Assembly (NCBI GenBank): GCA_013002625.1
Contig: JABDJE010000215.1
Span: 1 to 64,000, forward strand
Direction: 5' to 3'
Source: Saprospiraceae bacterium
Lineage (GTDB): Bacteria > Bacteroidota > Bacteroidia > Chitinophagales > Saprospiraceae
Length of the DNA: 64,000 nt
In this document: piece by piece, positions 54,173-63,607 of the stretch
Numbering within the stretch: the stretch's first letter is position 1
Layout: the number at the start of each line of letters is the position of its first letter
Translations under genes and position numbers: made by a program
Notes under the pieces: generated by a model
Told to the model about the DNA's origin: nothing
The model's database searches: none
The model's input: the letters and a program-made list of their open reading frames with translations, nothing else

Positions 54173-55728
54173 TAGGCATCCTGTAGACGAATCTCGTCTT
54201 CATACCTATTGAAGAATTTATATTGGTTGACATGGAAACTGTCATCTGAGACAAGCTTTATCCATTTTTTATATTTGGAGTACCACCTCCATTGTTGTCC
54301 CATCATGCCTTTTTTATAATAGGTATATAGGAATGGATGTACATGCAGTGAAATATCCATCTTTGGATATTGTTCAATGATAAATTTAAGGTTCCGTTCG
54401 ATTTCGTCAGGCAACAACTCTGCTGCTTCCATTTTACCCGTACCGTTGCACGCCGCACATACTTCTAGCGTATTAATTTCTAGGGCAGGCTTTACTCTTT
54501 GACGTGTAATTTGCATTAAACCAAACTTGCTCAAAGGTAAAATGGTGTGTTGCGCGCGGTCCCCCTTCATAGACTCCTTCATCTTTGCATAAAGAATGTT
54601 CTTGTTTTCTTTTTTACGCATGTCGATAAAGTCAATAATAATCAACCCTCCAATATCTCTTAACCTTAATTGTCTCGCAATCTCATGTGCTGCTTCCACA
54701 TTAACTTGCAGTGCCGCCGTCTCCTGATCTTTGTTTTGTTTCTTAGGACCACTGTTAACATCGATGACGTGCATCGCTTCAGTGTGTTCGATCACCAGAT
54801 AAGCACCACTTTCCATGGTGGGTGTCTTACTGAATGAACTCTTGATTTGCTTTTTGATTCCAAAGTGGTCGAAAATCGGTCTTTTGCCTCGGTATTGGCT
54901 TACGATTTTAGCCTGCTCCGGTGCAACATTCTGAAGATAGCTTTTGGCACTGCTGAACAATTCCCGGTTATCTATGACGACCTTATTAAATGACTCGTTA
55001 AGCAAGTCTCTCAACAGACTCTGTGTCTTATCGACTTCACTTAATAATTTACGAGGCTTTTTAGACGCGCGCAATTCGTTGGTTATCGCCTCCCATTTCT
55101 GTGTCAGATTATTGATCTCTTCATGCAGATCAGCCACTTTTTTATTCTCAGCAGCTGTCCGAATAATAAAACCAAAGTTTTTGGGTTTGATACTTTCAAT
55201 CAGAGTTTTCAGCCTCTTGCGCTCTTCTGAACTGATAATTTTTTTTGAGACAGCGACTGAATTTCTAAATGGTGTCATGACCATAAAGCGTCCGGCAAGC
55301 GTAATCTCAGACGTCAGTCTTGGCCCTTTCGTAGAAATAGGCTCTTTGAGGATCTGAACCATCACGGGTTGATTCTTAGCAAATACCTTATCTATTTTCC
55401 CGTTCTTATCATTATCAGCTTCAAGGTTAAAGTCTTCAAGAAGATGACCTTTATTCTGACGATTTAAAGTAAACTTGGTGAATTTAAGAACAGAATTGAT
55501 TTGCGGACCAAGATCCGTGTAATGCAAAAATGCATCTTTTCTATTTCCCACATCTAAAAATGCAGCGTTTAAACTTGGCCTCAACATCTTAATGTATCCT
55601 AAGAAGATGTCTCCAACAGAAAACTGAACATCATTTTTTTGCGTATGAAGCTCGACTAGTTTTTTGTCTTCTATTAAGGCTATTTCTACATTGGTGGGAG
55701 TTGATTTTACAAGTAACTCCTTTTCCAA
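54172..55728 (-). CDS. rng: Ribonuclease G/E
   Basis: An endoribonuclease of the RNase E/G family, active in 5' maturation of 16S rRNA and mRNA decay. The N-terminal S1 domain (about 35-120) shows VGDIFLGYIKMLRPSLNAAF. The catalytic region includes EHTEAMHVIDVNSGP and LIIIDFIDM with the metal-binding Asp residues. The zinc link is VCAACNGTGKME near residue 423. At 518 residues it has the RNase G size, without the long C-terminal degradosome scaffold of RNase E. Confidence 0.95.
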   Translation of the reverse strand: MEKELLVKSTPTNVEIALIEDKKLVELHTQKNDVQFSVGDIFLGYIKMLRPSLNAAFLDVGNRKDAFLHYTDLGPQINSVLKFTKFTLNRQNKGHLLEDFNLEADNDKNGKIDKVFAKNQPVMVQILKEPISTKGPRLTSEITLAGRFMVMTPFRNSVAVSKKIISSEERKRLKTLIESIKPKNFGFIIRTAAENKKVADLHEEINNLTQKWEAITNELRASKKPRKLLSEVDKTQSLLRDLLNESFNKVVIDNRELFSSAKSYLQNVAPEQAKIVSQYRGKRPIFDHFGIKKQIKSSFSKTPTMESGAYLVIEHTEAMHVIDVNSGPKKQNKDQETAALQVNVEAAHEIARQLRLRDIGGLIIIDFIDMRKKENKNILYAKMKESMKGDRAQHTILPLSKFGLMQITRQRVKPALEINTLEVCAACNGTGKMEAAELLPDEIERNLKFIIEQYPKMDISLHVHPFLYTYYKKGMMGQQWRWYSKYKKWIKLVSDDSFHVNQYKFFNRYEDEIRLQDA

Positions 55729-55853
55729 AGCCTATATTTTTACAAGATCAGGCCCTGCAACTTTCAGAGGATCTAGTGCGGCTACCAGGATGGATGCCGT
55801 CTTACTAATTATTTTTACAGAAAAGATGAAAATAACAGAGGCCCAATACCTAG

Positions 55854-55949
55854 TTATTTATTCTTTTTCTTATGTCTGTTTTTTCTAAGACGCTTCTTTC
55901 TTTTGTGAGTAGCGATCTTATGTCTTTTTCTTTTTTTACCGCAAGGCAT
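55854..55949 (-). CDS. 31-residue highly basic protein, AURKAIP1/COX24-like
   Basis: A short gene that is easily missed. It begins MPCGKKRKRHKIATHKRK and is more than half Lys and Arg. The K-R-H-K/H-K-R-K-K-R pattern resembles the AURKAIP1/COX24 domain of small ribosomal-subunit proteins such as actinobacterial bS22. A ribosomal role is inferred from that and from the neighbours rng and HU. It lies 7 nt from the upstream TPR gene and about 125 nt before rng. Confidence 0.65.
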   Translation of the reverse strand: MPCGKKRKRHKIATHKRKKRLRKNRHKKKNK

Positions 55950-55956
55950 ATATCAA

Positions 55957-56739
55957 TTATTTTTTATCACATAATGTTTTTTCCTGTTCGGCCATCGGAA
56001 CATTCCCTTGTGCTGTATAAACTTCATACAGGAGGCAATGTGCCTGAACTAAATCAGGGTTTATTTCCAAAGCAGATATTAATCTTGCTTTTGCCTTATC
56101 CAATTGGTTGGTTTGAATTGCCAATCTTCCCAACTGTAATAAGACTGTTGTATTATCCGGATATTCTTTATTCAAGTCTAATAACATGAGAATACCTTTC
56201 ATTGGATTTTCTTCACTTGGTGCTTCAACATAACTTAAAGCCAGATTTACTTTGTGATCCACGTTTTGTGGATTTATAGAAATCGCATTCTCAAGACTTG
56301 CCCTACTCTTCTGTGCTGCATATTTCTTAAAGCGCTCCTCTTGCTCCCTTTGGGCTGCAATAGCGTAACTTGTTCCTGCTATACTCCAAGCTTCCTCACT
56401 GTTATCCAGCTCTGCAATTTTAAATGCATAATCTGAAGAAATAAGCGCCTCCCCTTCCTGGTACCAAATTGATGCCAGGGATTTTAGGTATTCAAGTTTG
56501 TCTTCATCTATACTGGCATTGCTTAACTGCTCTTCCAGTTGTATGATTTGTGCTCTTGCTGTGCCACTTAAAGATTTTAAAGCGTCTTGCTTAGCCTTTG
56601 TTATGTTAACCAGTTCTATATTCTGTGCTCTGGACTTTTCCAGAGCTTGTTGTTCTTGTGACTTCGTATCGCACCCAAAGTAAAGGAGTGCAAATATCAA
56701 TAAGAAAGATAAGACTGTCAATAGCTGCTGACGGTTCAT
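55957..56739 (-). CDS. Membrane-anchored TPR protein
   Basis: A 260-residue protein with one N-terminal hydrophobic helix (VLSFLLIFALLYFGCDTK) and three to four TPR units in the second half (for example LQLGRLAIQTNQLDKAKARL near 200). The helix ends in LYFGCD, a weak lipobox, so it may be a lipoprotein. It sits 9 nt after HU and 7 nt before the basic 31-residue gene. The HU, TPR and RNase G order is a familiar one in Bacteroidota. Confidence 0.8.
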   Translation of the reverse strand: MNRQQLLTVLSFLLIFALLYFGCDTKSQEQQALEKSRAQNIELVNITKAKQDALKSLSGTARAQIIQLEEQLSNASIDEDKLEYLKSLASIWYQEGEALISSDYAFKIAELDNSEEAWSIAGTSYAIAAQREQEERFKKYAAQKSRASLENAISINPQNVDHKVNLALSYVEAPSEENPMKGILMLLDLNKEYPDNTTVLLQLGRLAIQTNQLDKAKARLISALEINPDLVQAHCLLYEVYTAQGNVPMAEQEKTLCDKK

Positions 56740-56748
56740 ATCTAATTA

Positions 56749-57048
56749 TTATTCGTCTGGTAAAGAAGTAACATTATCCTTTACTTGTTCAACAAATACT
56801 TTTGCCGGCTTAAATGAAGGGATATAATGTTCTGGAATTTCAATTGCAACATTCTTCTTAATGTGCCTTCCAATCTTTTTTGCTCTTTTCTTTATTACAA
56901 ATGATCCAAACCCTCTGATGAATACATTTTCACCCTCGGATAAAGATCCTTTTACCTCTTTGAAAAACTCCTCAAGTGTAACGAGAACATCTACTTTTGG
57001 AACACCAGTCTTATCAGCAATTGAAGCCACTAAATCCGCTTTTCTCAT
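56749..57048 (-). CDS. HU/IHF-family DNA-binding protein
   Basis: A 99-residue histone-like protein. The family fold is clear: MRKADLVASIADKTGVPKVD for the first helices, ENVFIRGFGSFVIKKR for the turn and saddle, and the DNA-binding arm near residues 60-75 with the Pro in IEIPEHYIPSFKPAK. Its C-terminus is longer than E. coli HU by a few acidic residues. It would bend DNA and compact the chromosome. It heads the unit HU, TPR, basic protein and rng. Confidence 0.95.
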   Translation of the reverse strand: MRKADLVASIADKTGVPKVDVLVTLEEFFKEVKGSLSEGENVFIRGFGSFVIKKRAKKIGRHIKKNVAIEIPEHYIPSFKPAKVFVEQVKDNVTSLPDE

Positions 57049-57244
57049 CTTGTCGTAATTTGTTGATTAATAAGTGTTTATGTTAAGTCGTTTGAAAACG
57101 GATGGCAAATTTCGGAAAATTTATCGTTTAAGGAAATTATTATTGTTCTTTTTTAACAATCTTCGCAATTATTTATCAAAAACGCATAAATCTCTCTATT
57201 TCAAGGACATATAACGGTTATGTTCATATTTAGCATTTAATGCC

Positions 57245-57252
57245 TAGATTTG
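57245..57252 (+). promoter_or_regulatory. -7 box (TAnnTTTG) before yicC
   Basis: TAGATTTG is a perfect -7 match 37 nt before the yicC start. A TTG box at the right distance is not clear. Confidence 0.5.
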
Positions 57253-57289
57253 TGCGCATTAACGTGACTTACAAGCATAACTTACTTTT

Positions 57290-58165
57290 ATGATCCTCTC
57301 AATGACAGGATACGGCGAAGCGCATCGCAGCTTCGAAAACAAATCCTTCAAAATAGAAATTAAGTCTTTAAATGGAAAGACGACAGACATACGTCTTAAA
57401 TCCAACTATGGCCTTAAGGACAAAGAGCTTGACCTGCGTAGATTGGTTCGCGCTGAGGCCCTTAGAGGTAAGTTCGATGTCAATATAAGTATTGAGTCCA
57501 CCGTCATTGAGGAAGATAACTCTCTCAACATTTCATTGATGAAAGCCTATGCTGATAAGCTTAAGCAGTTCGCTTCCGATGAAGGCATTCCAACAGGCGA
57601 CCTTATACAATCCATTATCCGGTTACCGAATACGGTACAAGTATCTGAAGATGGATTAAGTTCACAGGAGTGGAATGTTGTGCGTGACATGACACTAGAG
57701 GCACTTAATAAGCTTCAGTCGTTCAGAGAACATGAGGGAGAGTCCCTGGAGCAGGATATTCTTGGCCGTGTGGCCCGAATCAAAAATCTACTTGAAGAAT
57801 TGGCCCCGTTTGAGTCAACAAGAATAGTCGGGCTTAAAGAAAGAATGCTTAAAAACCTCGAGTTATTTTTATCAAAGGATAATATTGATGAGAACAGATA
57901 TGAACAAGAGGTGATCTATTATCTTGAGAAACTGGATATCAATGAAGAAAAAGTACGCCTTGCCCAGCATTGCGAACACTTTATTGATGCTGTCAAGCTT
58001 GAAAAACATGAGAAGGGAAAAAAGCTATCTTTTATAAGTCAGGAAATTGGCAGGGAAATCAATACACTGGGGGCCAAAGCCCAACATTCAGAAATTCAGC
58101 AAATCGTCGTTAACATGAAGGAAGAGCTGGAAAAAATTAAAGAACAAGTTTTAAATATATTATAG
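57290..58165 (+). CDS. YicC-family endoribonuclease
   Basis: A 291-residue member of the YicC/UPF0701 family, shown in other bacteria to be an endoribonuclease. The start MILSMTGYGEAHR is the conserved N-terminal block, and the C-terminal half has GKKLSFISQEIGREINTLGA followed by KAQHSEIQQIVVNMKEELEK, where the conserved acidic and His residues lie. Its stop overlaps the gmk start (TAGTG), a common pairing in bacteria. Confidence 0.93.
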   Translation: MILSMTGYGEAHRSFENKSFKIEIKSLNGKTTDIRLKSNYGLKDKELDLRRLVRAEALRGKFDVNISIESTVIEEDNSLNISLMKAYADKLKQFASDEGIPTGDLIQSIIRLPNTVQVSEDGLSSQEWNVVRDMTLEALNKLQSFREHEGESLEQDILGRVARIKNLLEELAPFESTRIVGLKERMLKNLELFLSKDNIDENRYEQEVIYYLEKLDINEEKVRLAQHCEHFIDAVKLEKHEKGKKLSFISQEIGREINTLGAKAQHSEIQQIVVNMKEELEKIKEQVLNIL

Positions 58166-58752
58166 TGGATTCCAATACTTCTTATGACATGGTGGCATTT
58201 ACGGCGCCTTCCGGTGCAGGAAAGACAACTATAGTACACCACTTACTCAAAAAATATTCTGAATATTTTTCATTTTCTATTTCTGCGACGACCAGAGGCA
58301 AGCGCGATAACGAAGTTGATGGTGTAGATTACTTCTTTATGTCAAATGATGAATTTCAAACCAATATAGAGGAGAACAGCTTCATCGAATGGGAGGAGGT
58401 CTACGATGACAGATTCTATGGAACACTGAGATCAGAAGTTGATCGTGTTGTGTTAGAAGGCAAGAAGGTTGTTTTTGATATTGAAATAAATGGCGCCCAA
58501 AATCTCAAGAAAACTTACGATGAGCGATGTCTCGTTATCTATGTCAAGCCCCCCGATTTTCAAACCCTTGTTAAGCGGTTAATAAACCGAAAATCAGAAT
58601 CTCCACAAACACTGGAAGACAGGATTAAACGGATTAAAAAAGAGCTTTTGTTTGAACATTCTTTTGATATGGTGTTATTAAATGACAATTTGGAAGAAAC
58701 TTTAGCCAAAGCAGAAGAAATCATAGAAACTTATGTTTTGCCCAAAGACTAA
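58165..58752 (+). CDS. gmk: Guanylate kinase
   Basis: Phosphorylates GMP to GDP. The P loop is TAPSGAGKTTI near residue 13, and the GMP-binding part shows SISATTRGKRDNEVDGVDYF followed by FIEWEEVY. At 195 residues it has the usual size. The start is a GTG overlapping the yicC stop; an ATG at 58189 gives a shorter form that begins just before the P loop and is also possible. ApaG follows after 5 nt. Confidence 0.96.
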   Translation: MDSNTSYDMVAFTAPSGAGKTTIVHHLLKKYSEYFSFSISATTRGKRDNEVDGVDYFFMSNDEFQTNIEENSFIEWEEVYDDRFYGTLRSEVDRVVLEGKKVVFDIEINGAQNLKKTYDERCLVIYVKPPDFQTLVKRLINRKSESPQTLEDRIKRIKKELLFEHSFDMVLLNDNLEETLAKAEEIIETYVLPKD

Positions 58753-58757
58753 GTAAA

Positions 58758-59144
58758 ATGAATGTCAAAACAACAGATGGAATTACAATAAGAGTTAAAG
58801 CATTTTATGAGGAAGGTGTCTCTAAACCTCAAAACAAATACTTTGCTTTTTCTTATGGTGTTGAAATTGAGAATAACAGTTCCTACGATGTTCAACTCCT
58901 CAGTCGTTATTGGATAATAAAGGATTCAAACCTGACAATTCGTGAGGTCGAAGGCGAGGGTGTAATTGGTGAACAGCCTATTATCAAGCCTGATGGCCTT
59001 CATCACTATTCTTCCTGGGTGCCACTCCATACTACAGTGGGTAAAATGGCAGGCTATTACAAGATGAAGCGTTTACTTGATGGCAGTGTATTTAAAGCTT
59101 ACATTCCAGAGTTTCACCTTGTTGCTGACTTTGTGAACAATTAA
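58758..59144 (+). CDS. apaG: ApaG-domain protein
   Basis: A 128-residue fibronectin-III-like protein of the ApaG family, linked in some bacteria to cobalt and magnesium resistance and diadenosine tetraphosphate levels. Family blocks are FAFSYGVEIENNSSYDVQLL, SRYWIIKDSN, GEGVIGEQPIIKPDG and AGYYKM near the end. It follows gmk by 5 nt in the same operon. Confidence 0.93.
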   Translation: MNVKTTDGITIRVKAFYEEGVSKPQNKYFAFSYGVEIENNSSYDVQLLSRYWIIKDSNLTIREVEGEGVIGEQPIIKPDGLHHYSSWVPLHTTVGKMAGYYKMKRLLDGSVFKAYIPEFHLVADFVNN

Positions 59145-59214
59145 TTCTCTTTAAAACCATTTATTCAAATATCCATTACATTCATGGAGGTGAATCTCTT
59201 AGCCCTGTAATTGA

Positions 59215-61647
59215 ATGTATAGACAAAAAATAGAAAGCTGGTTTAGCTCAAAAGGCTGGTCCGTATTTCCATTTCAAAATGAAACATGGGATGCTTTTTT
59301 GGAAGGCGGTAGCGGAATTGTCAACGCCCCTACGGGAAGTGGCAAAACCTACGCACTATTCGGTGGAGCTCTTCTGTCATATTTGGAAAATAAACCTTCT
59401 CCCGGTCCGAAGGGTCCACTGTTTATATGGGTAACGCCGATTAGAGCCCTGGCAAAAGAAATTAAGATTTCAGTAGAAAGAATCTTCGAGGCCCTTGATT
59501 TGGATTGGGAGGTCGCTATCCGAAGCGGGGACACTTCTTCAAGCGCAAGAAAAAAACAATTTGCAAAACCACCCCAGGTTTTAATTACTACACCAGAATC
59601 ATTACACGTTATTCTGGCCTCTAAAAACTATCCTAAGTTCTACAAAAACATGCACGCTGTCATCATCGATGAGTGGCATGAGCTTATGGGCTCAAAAAGG
59701 GGTGTGCAAACCCAATTGGCCATTTCAAGAATAAAAGCCCTATCTCCTTCCTTATTGATTTGGGGTATTTCTGCAACGATTGGAAATCTTGAAGAAGCAG
59801 TCGATGTGCTCCTGGGTGACTTTGAAGTAAAGCACAGAAAACTGATCAGATCAAGTTTTGAAAAACAGACAGAAGTCATTTCAATCTTTCCTGATAATGT
59901 TGAAAAATATTCCTGGGCAGGGCATTTGGGATTAAAGTTGGCCGACAAACTTCTTCCAATAATTGAAGCTTCTAAAACGACTATTATTTTCACAAACACC
60001 AGGGCCCAAAGTGAGATCTGGTACCAACGACTCCTGGAACTGGCCCCTGAACTTGCAGGACTTATGGCCATGCATCATGGCTCGATCAGTCGAGACTTGC
60101 GAGAGTGGGTAGAGGATGCGTTATATGACGGAAAATTAAAAGCTGTCGTGTCAACCTCAAGCCTTGACCTAGGTGTTGACTTTCGGCCTGTTGAAACGAT
60201 TATTCAAGTTGGAAGTCCCAAAAGTGTTGCGCGGTTTATGCAGCGCGCCGGCAGGAGCGGACATTCTCCTGGTGCATTGAGCAGGATATATTTCCTCCCT
60301 ACGCACAGCCTTGAACTTGTAGAATCTGCCGCGCTCAGGACTGCAATTAAAAACAAGAACATAGAGTCACGTATTCCCTACATACGATCGTGGGATGTAT
60401 TGATACAGTATCTCATGACACTTGCTGTATCCGAAGGCTTTGACGCTGATGTAATTTATAAAGAGGTGAAGCAGACTCATTGTTACAGAAGCATGACCAA
60501 AGATGAATGGCATGAAATATTAAACTTCCTTCTTTACGGGTCAAGGTCACTTGAGGCATACGATGAGTACCAAAAGGTCTATCTGGAGGATGGGATATAC
60601 AGGATTACAGATCGGCGTATTGCTCAACGTCATCGGTTAAGTATAGGGACCATATCGAGTGAAGCCATGCTTCTGGTAAAGTATTTTCGCGGTGGGCGTA
60701 TCGGCTCAGTGGAAGAATGGTTTGCCAGTCACCTGAATCCTGGAGACAGCTTTTGGTTTGCAGGCCGACCTTTGGAATTGGTAATGATCAAAGACATGAA
60801 TGTCCTGGTTCGGAAAAGTAAAAAAGTGAACAAACGCATCCCCTCCTATTTGGGCGGGCGGGTACCATTAAGCTCTGAAATGTCCGAGGTCTTGCGGAAC
60901 AAGTTATATGAATATGAGCAAAACAAAGATGGCCTTGACGAAGAACTCTCTCGCCTTGCACCCATTCTTGAAATGCAGAAATATGGAAGTGTTTTACCCA
61001 ATAAAGATGAATTTCTGGTAGAATACTTTCAGACCAAAGAAGGATACCATCTTGTCATGTTTCCATTTGAGGGACGATACGTACACGAAGGGATGGCAGC
61101 ATTGATAGCACAAAGAATTTCAAAGGAAATACCAATAAGCTTTTCAATTGCCATGAACGATTATGGCTTCGAATTACTCTCAGATAAACGTATCGATGTC
61201 AATCGGGTGATTACACAAGATTTATTTGATCCCGCCGGGCTTGCCATAGATATTCAGTCGAGCATCAACGCGACTGAGTTAGCGCGTCGTCGATTCCGCG
61301 ATATCGCACGCATCAGTGGAATGATATTTCAAGGATTCCCGGGTAAGATGAAAAAGGATCGGCACCTTCAAGCATCTTCATCCTTACTGTTCAATGTGTT
61401 TCAGGACTATGAACCCGATAATCTCCTATATCTACAAACCTATGAAGAGGTGATGACCTTTCAGTTGGAAGAAGCCAGAACCAAGACAGCCTTAAACAGA
61501 ATTTTAAACCAACGCATCAGAATCGTTTATCCACAAAATCCTTCTCCGCTGGCATTTCCCATTATCGTAGATCGCCTACGCGAAAAAATGTCAAGTGAAA
61601 AACTGTCAGACCGCATTGCGAAAATGACAGTTTCCTTTACGAAGTAA
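59215..61647 (+). CDS. Lhr-like DExH-box helicase (ligase-associated type)
   Basis: An 810-residue superfamily 2 helicase. Walker A is APTGSGKT near residue 38 and the DEWH box is IIDEWHELMGSKRG near 151. Motif III is SATIGN and motif VI reads QRAGRSGHS near 343. The C-terminal region with FRGGRIGSVEEWFA and SFWFAGRPLELVMIKD is the Lhr-core WH and beta part. It matches the ligase-associated DNA damage response helicase, but the partner ATP-dependent ligase, exonuclease and phosphoesterase are not in the window. Its stop abuts the convergent LRR gene. Confidence 0.88.
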   Translation: MYRQKIESWFSSKGWSVFPFQNETWDAFLEGGSGIVNAPTGSGKTYALFGGALLSYLENKPSPGPKGPLFIWVTPIRALAKEIKISVERIFEALDLDWEVAIRSGDTSSSARKKQFAKPPQVLITTPESLHVILASKNYPKFYKNMHAVIIDEWHELMGSKRGVQTQLAISRIKALSPSLLIWGISATIGNLEEAVDVLLGDFEVKHRKLIRSSFEKQTEVISIFPDNVEKYSWAGHLGLKLADKLLPIIEASKTTIIFTNTRAQSEIWYQRLLELAPELAGLMAMHHGSISRDLREWVEDALYDGKLKAVVSTSSLDLGVDFRPVETIIQVGSPKSVARFMQRAGRSGHSPGALSRIYFLPTHSLELVESAALRTAIKNKNIESRIPYIRSWDVLIQYLMTLAVSEGFDADVIYKEVKQTHCYRSMTKDEWHEILNFLLYGSRSLEAYDEYQKVYLEDGIYRITDRRIAQRHRLSIGTISSEAMLLVKYFRGGRIGSVEEWFASHLNPGDSFWFAGRPLELVMIKDMNVLVRKSKKVNKRIPSYLGGRVPLSSEMSEVLRNKLYEYEQNKDGLDEELSRLAPILEMQKYGSVLPNKDEFLVEYFQTKEGYHLVMFPFEGRYVHEGMAALIAQRISKEIPISFSIAMNDYGFELLSDKRIDVNRVITQDLFDPAGLAIDIQSSINATELARRRFRDIARISGMIFQGFPGKMKKDRHLQASSSLLFNVFQDYEPDNLLYLQTYEEVMTFQLEEARTKTALNRILNQRIRIVYPQNPSPLAFPIIVDRLREKMSSEKLSDRIAKMTVSFTK

Positions 61648-63594
61648 TTACTGCTTGATCAGTTTCTCAATAATAAACTGTCCATGTTCGTTTTCAATAC
61701 GTAAGAAATATACGCCTGCTTGAATATCGCTTATGTCATTGGCATCATTAAATCTGATTGTCTTAATGCGTTGTCCAATCAGGTTTACAAGTTCTGCTTT
61801 TAAGCCCTGTCCCTTTTCCGTCTCAACAAATAAGTCTGCCATAATTGGATTCGGATAGATGTTAATTGAAATGCCTTCAAGGTCTCTAACGGCAGAGTCA
61901 ATTTCGCCCACACAACTGCAGTCTTCGTTGATCATATCATTGGTTGTCATTGGGTCATTATCATCGCAAGGTGCCCCTATTTGGTCCTGATCGTCACAAA
62001 ACTTTTCATAATCGCCTTCCCATGGAAGGAGCGGGTTGTTTTTGAAGTTATAACCCTCTCCCTGATAAACAGAGTAGAACGCTCCATTTAGTTCAATCAA
62101 AGTATCCCGATCATTAAATCCAATACCACAAGGGTCGAGAGATTTCAAGCTTGGATAGCATCCGGATAAATTATTATCGCTGAGATATAAAAATTCAATG
62201 TTGCTGCTATTTAATAAGGATGAAGGGATTTCTCCTGAAAATTGATTCTGATAAAGTACAACACTATTTAATCGTTGATAATCTCCCCAAGCATCCGGAA
62301 TAGGTCCAGATAACTCATTATAAGATAAAAACAGGTTTCGCATTCGCTCCGGATTGCCAATCGGCATAGGAAGTTCACCGGTTAGATTATTGAAAGAAAG
62401 ATTCAAGGTGCTTAAGAAATCCATATTTACAAAAGTCTCTGGAATCTGCCCAAAGAGTTGATTGGCCTCAATGTTGAGAAAAAAGAGAAAAGGCATATTT
62501 CCCATTTCAGGAGGAATATTGCCTCCAATGTTATTTGCTCCAAGATTGAGTAGAAATAAATTTAACGCACCGATTGTAGGCGGAATGGTGCCTTCAATGT
62601 TATTATTAAATAAACTTAAGAAACCCAAAGACTGCAATTGATTAATTTGATCTGGAATCTGCCCTGACAAATTGTTATTGCTGAACTCCAGATTTGTAAT
62701 ATCAGGAAAAAGAAAAAGAATGTCTTCGATGTCTCCTTCAAGATTATTGTCGTTCATGGTTAATCTAATCACATTTCCGTCATCATCACACGTTACGCCT
62801 TCCCAAAAGCATGGACTGCAATTTCTGATGCCCTCCATCCATTCCTTCCATCCATCGTTTCGGTTCCAGTTATCACCATTCGTTCGATTATAGAAGGTTT
62901 CAAATGCTGCTATCTGCGGGTGAGAATAGCTCACTTCAATTGACTGAATAGCCATATTACCCATATCATCGCTCACGATTACAGAATACATCCCTTCTTC
63001 ATTTATGGTAATGGTTTTCGTTGTCTCCCCTGTTGACCATTGATATGTGTAGCTGGTTGTTCCTCCATTGTCATTCCCTGAAAGATCAGGAATGGTGCGG
63101 CCGTCCGAAGGCGTGAGTATGGTCGTGCCAAAATCACCATAGGTGCTGCTGAAAGTGATCATGTAGCTATTGTTTTCAAATGTAAATGCATCAAACATCC
63201 AGGTGTCTCCGTAATTGTCTGTTCCATTCAGGGGTGTAATCATGTTATCTACAAGACTGAAGTTTAAGGATCCTGACGGTGGATCAATTGAAAAACAGGC
63301 TCCCCATACGCCAAAGCTGAAATCTGTGAACGCTAAGGTCCCGTCCAGCTTTTCATACACGACTACCGTTCCTGAAAGCGTATCAGTGGGCATGTTACAA
63401 GAGTAATTGTAGGTGACATAATTATATTCGCCCAAAATCTCACCCGATTCTCCTTGTCCTCCGGTGATATTAGCTGTCAAGCTGTCCAGGATGTCACAGC
63501 CATTCTGAATCCAGTCAATGTTAATATTAAAGGTTTGTGCATTGGTTTGGGCAATAAATAGCAAGCCCATAATGAAAGTTGTCAATAATCGCAT
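61648..63594 (-). CDS. Secreted leucine-rich-repeat protein with T9SS sorting domain
   Basis: A 648-residue secreted protein with a signal peptide (MRLLTTFIMGLLFIAQTNAQ). The N-terminal half is beta-rich. Residues about 220-275 are like a plant-type LRR N-terminal cap (DGWKEWMEGIRNCSPCFWEG then VTCDDDGN), and the LRR units (about 275-500) follow the plant pattern LxxLxLxxNxLxGxIP. The end is a type A T9SS sorting domain (ISINIYPNPIMADLFV, then IQAGVYFLRIENEHG). It is probably a surface-attached interaction protein. Confidence 0.88.
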   Translation of the reverse strand: MRLLTTFIMGLLFIAQTNAQTFNINIDWIQNGCDILDSLTANITGGQGESGEILGEYNYVTYNYSCNMPTDTLSGTVVVYEKLDGTLAFTDFSFGVWGACFSIDPPSGSLNFSLVDNMITPLNGTDNYGDTWMFDAFTFENNSYMITFSSTYGDFGTTILTPSDGRTIPDLSGNDNGGTTSYTYQWSTGETTKTITINEEGMYSVIVSDDMGNMAIQSIEVSYSHPQIAAFETFYNRTNGDNWNRNDGWKEWMEGIRNCSPCFWEGVTCDDDGNVIRLTMNDNNLEGDIEDILFLFPDITNLEFSNNNLSGQIPDQINQLQSLGFLSLFNNNIEGTIPPTIGALNLFLLNLGANNIGGNIPPEMGNMPFLFFLNIEANQLFGQIPETFVNMDFLSTLNLSFNNLTGELPMPIGNPERMRNLFLSYNELSGPIPDAWGDYQRLNSVVLYQNQFSGEIPSSLLNSSNIEFLYLSDNNLSGCYPSLKSLDPCGIGFNDRDTLIELNGAFYSVYQGEGYNFKNNPLLPWEGDYEKFCDDQDQIGAPCDDNDPMTTNDMINEDCSCVGEIDSAVRDLEGISINIYPNPIMADLFVETEKGQGLKAELVNLIGQRIKTIRFNDANDISDIQAGVYFLRIENEHGQFIIEKLIKQ

Positions 63595-63607
63595 GTATAT
63601 TTTTTGT

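Noticed and set aside
54944..55357. 137-codon open frame on + opposite rng
   Set aside because: Antisense to conserved rng sequence; no motif.
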